The translations under genes were made by a program, and so were the position numbers. From Anaeromyces robustus (Eukaryota; Neocallimastigomycota; Neocallimastigomycetes; Neocallimastigales; Neocallimastigaceae), in the NCBI GenBank assembly GCA_002104895.1, contig MCFG01000603.1:5001-24484 (forward strand): 19,484 bases of DNA, given 5' to 3'. This document shows, piece by piece, positions 9,501 through 17,843 of this stretch. How positions within the stretch are numbered: the stretch's first letter is position 1; each line of letters opens with the position of its first letter. The notes under the pieces are model-generated. The model was not told where the DNA came from, made no database searches, and worked only from the letters and a program-made list of their open reading frames with translations.

Positions 9501-10156
9501 AAATCGATGCTAGAGTTGCTAAAGCTGCAAAAATGATTAATAATTCTTGTCCTAATTGTTGTTCATGTTGTTTCCATTGTGACAGTTATCAGAGAATTGA
9601 TCATTGGTTTATAAATTGTTTCTTATTTAAAAATCTTCGTATTGATCACTTCTCTGATCTAGATAGAAATTTTTTTTATTTTTTAGATAGTCTTTTTAAT
9701 AGTTTAGTTAGGACCAGTAATAACCCTAGTGTAGATAATAGAATTAATAGTATTGTTAAGGGTTATAAAAACAGTAATAATATGAGGTTTAATAGTATTA
9801 GTAATATAGATATTTTAGGTAATAAAAAAATAGTTAATAGGTATAGTATTTATATTTTTTTAATTGGTGGAAGGGATTATGGTTTTAGTGATAGAATTAA
9901 CAATAGTCCATACAAAATGGAATGGGAATGTTTGTTTAAGTGTCAGACTGAATCTGGTACTTATTCAAAATCCCCATTCTTGTTGCGATCTGCGGCTCTA
10001 TTGAATGATATCATGCCTGTTGTCTGTAAAAGACAACATATATTGTTCAATAAATTTAAAACCAACCTCTCCAGGAACGTCAATGCTGATAACACAGTAG
10101 GACAGCCTAGTAGGGCAAATGCCGATCCTATTTCCGACCCTAGTGGAATAGGATAG
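6548..10156 (+). CDS. LINE endonuclease-reverse transcriptase ORF with an internal TAG and a missing RT thumb
   Basis: An ATG at 6548 opens a frame that is broken by TAG at 6656-6658 and then runs to the TAG at 10154-10156. The open part after the stop has no ATG before the endonuclease; the TTG at 6671 is used here only as residue 1. Endonuclease, about 105-325: NWNINGWN (108-114), catalytic E138 in CLQEVG, GDFN (248-251), D290 and SDH (315-317), so the full active-site set is present. Reverse transcriptase, about 565-870: KAPGPDGIP (582-590), FLDLKKAYDS with D733, GVRQGCPLSP (789-798) and FADD with D831/D832. At about residue 885 the frame jumps from the palm straight to a C-terminal region containing a C-x3-C-x7-H-x4-C knuckle (C966, C970, H978, C983). 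Copies 2 and 3 keep the missing thumb and linker, about 190 residues. All catalytic residues remain, but the protein is probably not active. Confidence 0.85.
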
Positions 10157-10385
10157 ATCAATTTTACTTTAATTCTATATTTAGAATTAAGGGCTTGTAT
10201 GGATTTATTGTTTTTAAATATTATTATACTATTTTTTTTCCCTCCAGTATTATTTATTATTATCTATAATATATTACTGGTTTTTTATTTTTTTTTAGTA
10301 TCATTTTTTTTCATTATGTGTTTTTTTTATGATTCATGTATTTTAATATTTAAATTCAATAAAAGTGACGTACAAATTGTGTGCC

Positions 10386-10439
<54 letters not shown>
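10157..10439 (+). promoter_or_regulatory. LINE copy 1 3' UTR with AATAAA and poly(A) tail
   Basis: AATAAA at 10358-10363 lies about 25 nt before a run of 51 A residues (10389-10439), the geometry of a fungal or animal polyadenylation site copied into DNA. The first 120 nt of this UTR recur at 5544-5692. The UTR is T-rich, with several runs of eight or more T. The intact, long A tail suggests that the insertion is fairly recent. Confidence 0.75.
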
Positions 10440-10440
<1 letters not shown>

Positions 10441-10441
<1 letters not shown>

Positions 10442-10575
10442 TTTAATTCTCTGCAAAAGTTATTGGATAAGTTTCCTATTACGCACCTTTGCTTGGTTCT
10501 AACAAAAACAATACTAGTTCTACACAGACAATTTTTGTTAAGATAGTAACATGGAAGTGTATTCTCTTCCTTTAG

Positions 10576-10614
<39 letters not shown>

Positions 10615-11740
10615 CAGACAATTTATTAACAAAGGTTTTTATTGGATTTTAGGCTACTCGAAACCCAATTCTTTTGTTTCTATTTATTGTATCCCAAAAG
10701 AACTCAATATTCCTCCACTTTCTGGTAAATGTGCTTTAGCTCAAGTTAGATGTTTTAATAAGTGGAAGGACTCCAACTGCATTATCTCAAAGATAGTTAA
10801 TAATGTTGCTACAACAAGAAAATGGACTTGGGGCAAAGAATGTAAAATATTAAATGATAAATTAAACAATATTTCATCCTCTTCTAAAGAAATTATGGAA
10901 TTCTATTGGGACAGAGACATGAATAGTGATAAATCGATTAAAGCTAAAACCTATAAAATGTACAACTTTGAAGAATCAAGGAATTACTTAAAGCTTAATC
11001 TAGAATTTCCTGAATATAGCAAAGGTTTTAGATGGATACTTAGGGCAAGATGTGGATATAAAATTGATGCTAGAGTTGCTAAAGCTGCAAAAATGATTAA
11101 TAATTTCTGTCCTAATTGTTGTTCATGTTGTTTCCATTGTGACAGTTATCAGAGAATTGACCATTGGTTTATAAATTGTTTCTTATTTAAAAATCTTCGT
11201 ATTGATCACTTCACTTCTCTGATCTAGATAGAAATTTTTTTTTATTTTTTAGATAGTCTTTTTAATAGTTTAGTTAAGACCAGTGATAACCGTAGTGTGG
11301 ATAATAGAATTAATAATATTGTTAAGGGTTATAAAAGTAGTAATAATATTAGGATTAATAGTATTAGTAATATAGATATATTAGGTAATAGAAAAATAGT
11401 TAATAGGTATCGAATTTATATTTTTTTAATTGATGGAAGAGAATATGGTTTTAGTGATAGAATTAACAATTGTCCATACAAAAGGAATGGGAATGTTTGT
11501 TTTAAGTGACAGAGTGAATCTGATACATATTCAAAATCCCCATTCTTGTTGCGATCTGCGGCTCGATTTGAATGATATCATGCCTGTTGTCTGTAAAAGA
11601 CAACATATATTGTTCAATAAATTCAAAACCAACCTCTCCAAGAACATTAATGCTGATAACATAGTAGGACAGCCTAGTAGGGCAAATGCTGATCCTATTA
11701 CCGACCCAAGTGGAATAGGATAGATCAATTTTACTTTTAT
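10441..11740 (+). pseudogene. LINE copy 2: C-terminal part of the ORF, broken
   Basis: This is a relative of copy 1. From 10884 to about 11730 it matches copy 1 (9324 to about 10170) with scattered substitutions. Before 10884 it continues into LINE sequence absent from copy 1, with motifs such as CALAQVRCFNKW and TRKWTWGKEC, the post-RT linker. It keeps the C-x3-C-x7-H-x4-C knuckle (about 11126-11179) and the C-terminal SRANAD end. It is not functional: an insert at 10535-10610 splits it, a 5-bp duplication (CTTCACTTC, near 11210) brings in a TAG at 11225-11227, and small indels near 11483, 11506 and 11568 shift the frame. Its 3' UTR is lost after about 12 shared bases, where copy 3 begins. 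The two open frames at 10895-11227 and 11430-11723 are pieces of it, not genes. Confidence 0.85.
10521..10624 (+). mobile_element. Small poly(A)-tailed retroinsertion with 14-bp target-site duplication
   Basis: TACACAGACAATTT occurs at 10521-10534 and again at 10611-10624. Between the two lie 44 bp of unique sequence and 32 A residues (10579-10610). Removing the insert and one repeat restores a continuous LINE reading frame (LHRQFINKGFYW). This is the textbook structure of a LINE-mobilised, severely 5'-truncated transcript. The 44-bp body (it contains AACATGGAAGTGTATTC) matches nothing else in the window, so its source is unknown: a SINE, an mRNA 3' end or another LINE. Confidence 0.88.
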
Positions 11741-12640
11741 AACAAACCATTTATCTTACCTCGAAAGCTCGTATCTCGCTGAATAATCAACTTTCAAATA
11801 AATTCATTATAAATCGTGGTGTTTACACCAAGGTTTTCCTTTTATCCCCAATTCTATTCAATTTATTCATTAATGATATATTGAATAATTGTTCCAACTA
11901 GTTTTTATGTGGTAATTCAATCTGTTGTGGCGGTCTTTTTGCTGATGATATTGTTTCTTGTTGTTCCTACCAAAAGTAAACTTGGAGCACTTTTAACCCA
12001 CATACATGAATGGGCTAAACAAATGAAATGACCTTTGGTATCTACAAATGTGCTATAATAGCTGTTAAGCCACCAAAATTCTGACCCAACTTTCTAAATC
12101 TTCTTCTTATAAATATCTTGGTATCAATAGAATTCCTAAATCTTCTTCCTATAAATATCTTGATATCCTTTTTGATGATTCTCTTTCCTTAAAACTTATT
12201 ATTTCAAACCTCAACTCAAAATTTAACCTGACTATAAATTCATTCTACGTTTTCTCCTTAATCGAAGCATTCCTTTGGTTCTTAAATGAAGAATTCTTTC
12301 TTCCTATATTATCAGTATTTTAAACTACTACTCTCATCTTTTAGGTTCCAACAAAATTAAAACCAAAAAAGTCCTATCTATATTTAATAGAAGATTATTT
12401 AGGAGTCTCAAACACAAATTTATTAACCCTAATACTTGTACTTTTATACCATTTCTTGTGAACTTTGATTTACTCTCTTTTCAGCGATTTGTGCTCTAGT
12501 TCAGATTCGTTGTTTCGATAAAGTAGAGAAAATCTTCTTGTATTATTAAAGAACTAATTACAAGCGTTAATACTATGCCTTATTATTATTCATGGACTAA
12601 AAAAATCTCGTACCTTAAATAAGAAATTAAAAGGTTAAGT
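11741..12640 (+). pseudogene. LINE copy 3: decayed reverse transcriptase palm, thumb and linker
   Basis: From CTTACCTCGAAAGC (about 11755) the DNA matches the RT palm of copy 1 (from about 8970), through LLSPILFNLFINDI and a FADD block (11938-11949), and on to the ATTCTGACCC point where copy 1 breaks off. Copy 3 then continues into the thumb (SSSYKYLGI) and on to CALVQIRCFDK (about 12492) and a WTKK-like block (about 12595), which aligns with the linker of copy 2. Frameshifts and stops are frequent, for example TAG after NNCSN (near 11901) and the loss of the GVRQGC motif to an insertion. It is the most decayed copy and supplies the segment missing from copy 1. Confidence 0.8.
12094..12167 (+). 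repeat. In-frame duplication of the RT thumb YKYLG segment in LINE copy 3
   Basis: CTAAATCTTCTTC(T/C)TATAAATATCTTG is present at 12094 and again at 12136, a spacing of 42 nt or 14 codons, so the protein would read SSSYKYLGI and then SSSYKYLDI. Because YKYLG occurs once in LINE reverse transcriptases, this is a local duplication within the dead copy or in its parent. Confidence 0.75.
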
Positions 12641-13135
12641 ATTTAATGAAAGACACACTTACGAAAAATCCAGCTAAAAGAGCTACAATTTACATTACGT
12701 GTAAATTTAGACTTATCAAACACTATACAAGATCTTACTTTAACTTTACTTAACCCCAACATCAACTTAATTCTATTGGATTATGAGATACGTAAGAGGT
12801 TTTCAATTTAATTACTAGTTTTTACTTAAAGGCAATCATCACTTGAAAACTTTCCTACATATATCCATGCTGTGGTAAAAAAAACCCATTGGATTCAAGG
12901 CCTTAGAACAAGATAAACAATTCTTAACTATGCTGATGACTTATTATTTGAAGTTTACTTTAACTACTAAAATAAATCACTAAAAATATCTATAGACTTG
13001 AACAAAGATTTATAACTATTAAAATAAATCACTGGAAATATCTATGGACTAGGACGAAGATTTTATAAAGATAATATATATTACTTGTATGAATAATTTA
13101 AATTAATTATTTTAAATAAAAAAAAAAAAAAAAAA
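12641..13135 (+). other. Degenerate sequence, probably a decayed LINE tail, ending in poly(A)
   Basis: There is no open frame of useful length. The base composition (more C than the flanks) still resembles LINE coding DNA rather than spacer. It includes a 52-bp tandem repeat (12962-13065) and ends in 18 A residues (13118-13135), which may be the tail of copy 3. I could not align it confidently to the C-terminal part of copies 1 or 2. Confidence 0.4.
12962..13065. repeat. 52-bp tandem repeat, two diverged units
   Basis: Units 12962-13013 and 13014-13065 share AAAATAAATCACT, AAATATCTAT and AAGATTT. They differ at about seven positions, nearly all of them A/G or C/T transitions. Confidence 0.8.
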
Positions 13136-13266
13136 TCGAGAGATTACATCAAAATACAGGCTATTCAATTGTGAAAAAATGAGATGATAAAACACAAAAT
13201 AGAAATCATAAAGAAAAATAATCAAGATGCATTCTACTTATGTAAATAATATTCTAAATATTTTAA

Positions 13267-13551
13267 ATACTCATAAGTACATTTTTAAATATAATATATA
13301 ATTCACTTATACCAAGTAATTATTATGCATCTTTAGAAAAACAAAATAATTTTATACAATATTTTAAAAGTATGTATAAACGAATTAAATTTACTAAAAA
13401 TTATTATTATTTTAACAATAAAAATTCAAATTTCGAATTAGAATTTAGACTTCGAAAAGAATGTATAAATATTAATTTAAATGATTTTATAAATAGTAAT
13501 TCTTGTCAATATTATTATTATTCTAAATCTAGTGTTTTAATATCGAAATAA
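13267..13551 (+). other. Open frame of 94 codons without an early start, unrecognised
   Basis: The frame is open from 13267 to the TAA at 13549-13551. It contains Asn, Tyr, Lys and Ile in plenty and a slightly less biased middle (KNSNFELEFRLRKECININ). The only ATG is about a third of the way in, at about 13372. There are no recognised motifs. It may be a relic of coding sequence or chance in AT-rich DNA. Confidence 0.2.
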
Positions 13552-14234
13552 TGTACACCATACCTCATAAAGTAAACTAATTAATTCTATTTTCTTGTTT
13601 TATGATATCACATATATTTTAAATTTCTATGTAACATTCTATGTAACCAATGTAACATTCTAAGTATAAAAAATTAATAAAGTAATAAAAAAAAATTAAT
13701 AAAGTAATAAAAATTAATAAAGTAATAAAATTAATAAAATTTTATATTTCATAAATTTATTTTAATATAATACATTTATTATTATTATTTATCAAAATAA
13801 AAATAATAATAATAATAAATATTAGACTATTCCATAAGATTTATTTTTATTTTGTGATATAATTTTAATTTATATTTATTATTATTATTATTTTATTATT
13901 ATTATTAAATATAATAATATTTGTATTTATTTTTTTTTTTTTTTTACAATATTATATTATAGAAATTTTGAATTAATTAAGCATCCATTACTTTTAAATA
14001 AAATTATATTTTTTAATGAAAATTAATTATATATATATATAATGTTTTATATACAATATATTTAAATAGATATAATTAACAATACTAATAACCATTTGAA
14101 TTTAATTATTTTAATTCCTATGTATTAAATATTATAAAATAAAAAAAAATAATTTAAAATAAAATTTAATTAATTCTATTTTTCATTTAAGCGTAATTTT
14201 ACTATTAGTTTATATGTAAATTTCAATTAACAAT
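13552..14234. other. AT-rich 5' flank of THO2 with simple repeats
   Basis: The flank holds tandem ATTAATAAAGTAATAAAA-type units (about 13670-13737), runs of TTA/AAT triplets (13780-13920), a 17-T tract near 13930 and a TA run just before 14040. An inverted repeat pairs 13790-13805 with 13842-13859. No gene is visible. The THO2 promoter must lie here, but no element can be singled out. Confidence 0.6.
13670..13737. repeat. Tandem repeat of an AATTAATAAAGTAATAAA-like unit
   Basis: About three and a half units of 17 to 22 bp differ mainly in the length of their A runs. This is a slippage-type minisatellite upstream of THO2. Confidence 0.7.
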
Positions 14235-14730
14235 ATGGATAATAATTTAAATAATAATAAAAATAACACATCTGTAAATGTGGATTTTCAAAATATATTC
14301 AAGAACTGGAAAACAGAACAGAATACTTATAAAACATTATTAAAAATATATATTATAAAATGTAAAGGAGAAACTCAATCAACTTCAAAAAATTTAATAC
14401 CAGAAAAATTTATATAAGAAATATAATAAAAGCTTATATGAATAATTATGTTACAGCAACTGAAGTTAGTGTTTTTTTCCATTCTTTATATATTGAAGTA
14501 ATTCAAGCTTTATCCATTGAATTACCTAATACAAAAACTCCGGATATGCTTTTATGAATCCAACAAACAGTGAAGACCCATTTTTTTTACCTTTATTAAT
14601 TGTAGATTGGATATGGTTAATAGATCAGGAAACAGATGGTATTAATACTAATTTAAATGATCAAGTAGAAGATGCTAAATTTAAATCAGAACAAAAAACA
14701 AAAATTATAGCATTAACAAAAGAACTGATG
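14235..14730 (+). CDS. THO2: THO2 exon 1 (two frame breaks)
   Basis: The ATG at 14235 has an A-rich context (AACAATATGG). It begins an Asn-rich leader followed by FQNIFKNWK, which matches the start region of THOC2. Frame break 1 is at TTTATATAAGA, where a TAA at 14415-14417 interrupts; EKFI continues as RNIIKAY in the next frame, as if AT had been added to the TATA run. Frame break 2 lies between 14530 and 14557, possibly in the A5 run at 14533-14537. The last part, with WIWLIDQETD and IIALTKELM, matches the conserved ILD-ET region. The donor is GTAAGA at 14731, phase 0. Confidence 0.75.
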
Positions 14731-16443
14731 GTAAGAAAAAATAAAAAAAAATAATAAAAAAAAAATATCTTTACAAATTAATTATTAGTATAAATAATAA
14801 TATATAGAAAGAGAATTTGTAATATTAATATTCATTAGTATTATTAATTTTTATAAATGTGATTAACTTTAATATTATTATAAATATGATAATTTAAAAA
14901 TAGTATTATCTTATTAAAAAAAATTAAAAGAGTAAAATTAAATTATTTTTATTATTACATTTTACTTAATACAAAATTTCTCATCTTTTTATTTATTTTT
15001 ATTTTTTTTATTTTATTTTATTTTATTTTATTTATTTTATTTTATTTTATTTTATTTTATTTTATTTTATTTTATTTTATTTATTTTATTTTATTTTATT
15101 TTATTTTATTTTATTTTATTTTATTTTACATACTAAAATATTGAATTAAAAAAAAATGATATAAATATAATATTTTCTTTTATAAATTAAGACAAAAAAT
15201 TTCATTCCAGCAGGATTAATGAAAGAAAGATTTGAAGTAGAAATGTTAGAAGCTATTGGTCTTATTAATTCTTCAAAGCAATTTACAAAAAAGTCAGCAA
15301 GAATTAATACATCTCTATTATATAAACAAACAAAATTTAATTTATTAAGAGAAGAATCAGAAGGTTATGCAAAATTAATAACAGAAATTACAACAAATAT
15401 GTATACTTACCATCCATATGGATTATCAAAAGAGGAAATAGAAAAAAAAGATATTATACTTAATGAAAGAGTTCACCTAGTATTAACAAATATAAAAAGT
15501 TTAATTGGATATTTCGATTTAGACCCTAATCGTGTTTTAGACATTATATTTGATATATTTATTGCTAATGTTGCTCATTATTATAAATTTTTATTAATTT
15601 ATTAAAAGCTAGCCCTTGGAGAAGTGTAGATTGTAGTAATGATTCTAATACCTCTAATAAAGATAAAATGGAAATTGATGATGAAATAACTAATAATAAT
15701 AATAATAATTAATAAATAAATCTGAAAATTCTGAGTTAGATTTAAAGGGAAGAACATCAAATGGTCAAATTTTAGGAAATAAATTTGCTTATTATCAAGA
15801 TCCTGAATCACCAGATAATGCTTCTTTCCCATTATATGTAGTAACTGCTTTATTAATAAAGAATAACTTAGTTAATATAAATGATTTATATCCTCATTTA
15901 GCTCCAGAAAATGATTCAATGGATGAAGAATATTCACAATATTTAAAAGAAGTTAAAAAAAATACCGAAAAAGAAACAGAGCCCAATCCTTTATTGGTAC
16001 ATATCATATAATAAACAAAAATAAATAAATAATAATAGAATAAAAAGAAGAAAAAAAAGAAAAAGGAAAAAAGAAAAAGAAAAAAGAAAAAAAGAAAAAG
16101 AAAAAAATGAATAATAATTATAATAATAGTAGAATAAAAAAAAATTTTTTTTTAAGTTTTAATAATTAAAACTAATTGATAATTATTAATAATAATAATA
16201 GAATAGAAAAAAAAATTTTTTTAAGTTTTAATAATTAAAACTAATTGATAATAATTAATAATAATAGAGTGCAGGTTCATTATCAGATGATACAGTTCCT
16301 TCAGATCATAAAAAAAGTAAAGATGACAGTAGTAAAGATAAAGAAGAAAAGGAAAAAAAAGAAGAGGTACTTTTATATTATTATATTTATGATATAAAAA
16401 ATATGATTATATTTTTATAATATTAACTGATAATATTAATCTT

Positions 16444-16477
<34 letters not shown>

Positions 16478-16600
16478 TATTATTTATTTATTTTTTATTT
16501 ATTTTTATTTATTTTTCAATATTTTCAATATATAATATGTAATTATTACTACTGATAATCTTATTATATATTACTGTATTATTCATTACTATTATTATTA

Positions 16601-16632
<32 letters not shown>

Positions 16633-17800
16633 TGTTATTTTTATTTTATTATTATTATTATAATTATTTATTATTATTGTTATTAAATAATCATATATAA
16701 TAATATATTATTAAATAAAGAAAAAAAAAATTGTTAAAACAAATCAAAAAGCAGGACTTTTAGCTGCATTATTATCTATTGGAGATTTAAAGAATTCAAA
16801 AATAATACTAGATGTATCACCTAGATTAGGTATTATGTATCAGGAAATTGTTCATTTAATATCAAGAATAATTCATGTTTCTATTCAACCCCTTTATAAA
16901 AAAGTAATGAAAATTCCTGATACTGAAGAATCATTAGAACCAAAACCATATTTAACAATACATTATGAACTATGTAATCCACTTTATGAAGCTAATTTAG
17001 TGATACCGAGAAAAAAAGGATATCGTGTTTCAAGTGTTATAAGATATATGTTTTTCTATCAACAGTGGAAAAATGATATACCAATATGTAATACATTTGA
17101 TGATCTATTAAATTATATTCCAAAATTTCTTAAATATGTTGGAATTCAAATTCATCAAGAGTTAACTGTTTTAACAAAACTTGTTAGATTAGCTAAAGCT
17201 CATATAAAAGAGGTAAATTAAATATATATATTAATATAATTTAATATTTTATTATTATGCAAAAAAAAATTATTAATTTTTATTTTATTTTATTTTACTT
17301 TATTTTATTTTATTTCTGTATTATGCTATATTTATAAATTGATTATATACTATTTATTATCAATTATTAATAAAAAAACTTTTTCAACATATTATTCTTA
17401 CTATTTTATCATTATAAAAAAGAAAAATGTATCTGAGGAATATAATAATATGTGGTTGTCAATAATATCAACTTATTTCTTACCAAGTGTTTCTTTACTT
17501 TATTCTAACCCTGGTTTTGTTATGGAATTATGGGGATTAATAAAACAGTATCCATATCAAGTAAGATATAGTTTATATTCAAATTGGAAGAATAAAAGTT
17601 ATAGAATAAATCAAGAATTAGCCATAGTAAAAATATCAGCTTTAAAAGAAATTAGAAGATTAATGAGGTAATATATATATATTAAATTATATTAATATAA
17701 ACATTTAATATATAATAATAAAAATAACCTAATTAAATGATAATTACACTAATTAAATAAAAAAATATTTTATATTATATATAATATTTAAATATTATTT

Positions 17801-17843
<43 letters not shown>

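Larger units (their letters stand above)
6548..10439 (+). mobile_element. LINE (non-LTR retrotransposon) copy 1 with 3' UTR and poly(A) tail
   Basis: This is the longest copy of the family in the window. It carries an APE-type endonuclease and a reverse transcriptase in one ORF, a 3' UTR of about 230 nt, an AATAAA signal (10358-10363) and a tail of 51 A residues (10389-10439). The poly(A) tail and endonuclease type are as expected for target-primed reverse transcription. The 5' boundary is uncertain: it may extend left into the hairpin-rich region from about 5700. No clean target-site duplication was found; the sequence after the tail (CTTTTAATTCTCTGC) is itself LINE coding sequence of copy 2, so copy 1 either inserted into copy 2 or was joined to it by a rearrangement. 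Confidence 0.85.

Noticed and set aside
10387-10632. 81-codon minus-strand frame
   Set aside because: It begins and ends in poly(T) read from the two poly(A) tails and crosses the small retroinsertion; not a gene.
11430-11723. 97-codon plus-strand frame as a separate gene
   Set aside because: It is the frameshifted C-terminal end of LINE copy 2; its last 50 residues are nearly identical to the end of copy 1.
12926-12955. YADD-like motif (NYADDLLFE) suggesting another reverse transcriptase copy
   Set aside because: The frame has a stop just upstream and another soon after, and no palm motif (GVRQGC, FLDL) or other RT block lies near it. Too short to call.
13790-13859. Inverted repeat as a MITE
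   Set aside because: The arms are pure A/T plus a few G/C, there is no target-site duplication, and the surrounding triplet repeats make such pairing likely by chance.
15001-15128. Telomere-like array
   Set aside because: The unit TTTTA lacks G and lies inside an intron of a conserved gene; it is a microsatellite.
15602-15832. 76-codon minus-strand frame
   Set aside because: Antisense of THO2 exon 2, which has clear homology in the plus direction.
17339-17422. N-terminal extension MIIYYLLSIINKK as a protein start
   Set aside because: It lies in THO2 intron 4. Homology begins only after the acceptor near 17423, and exon 4 joins there in phase.
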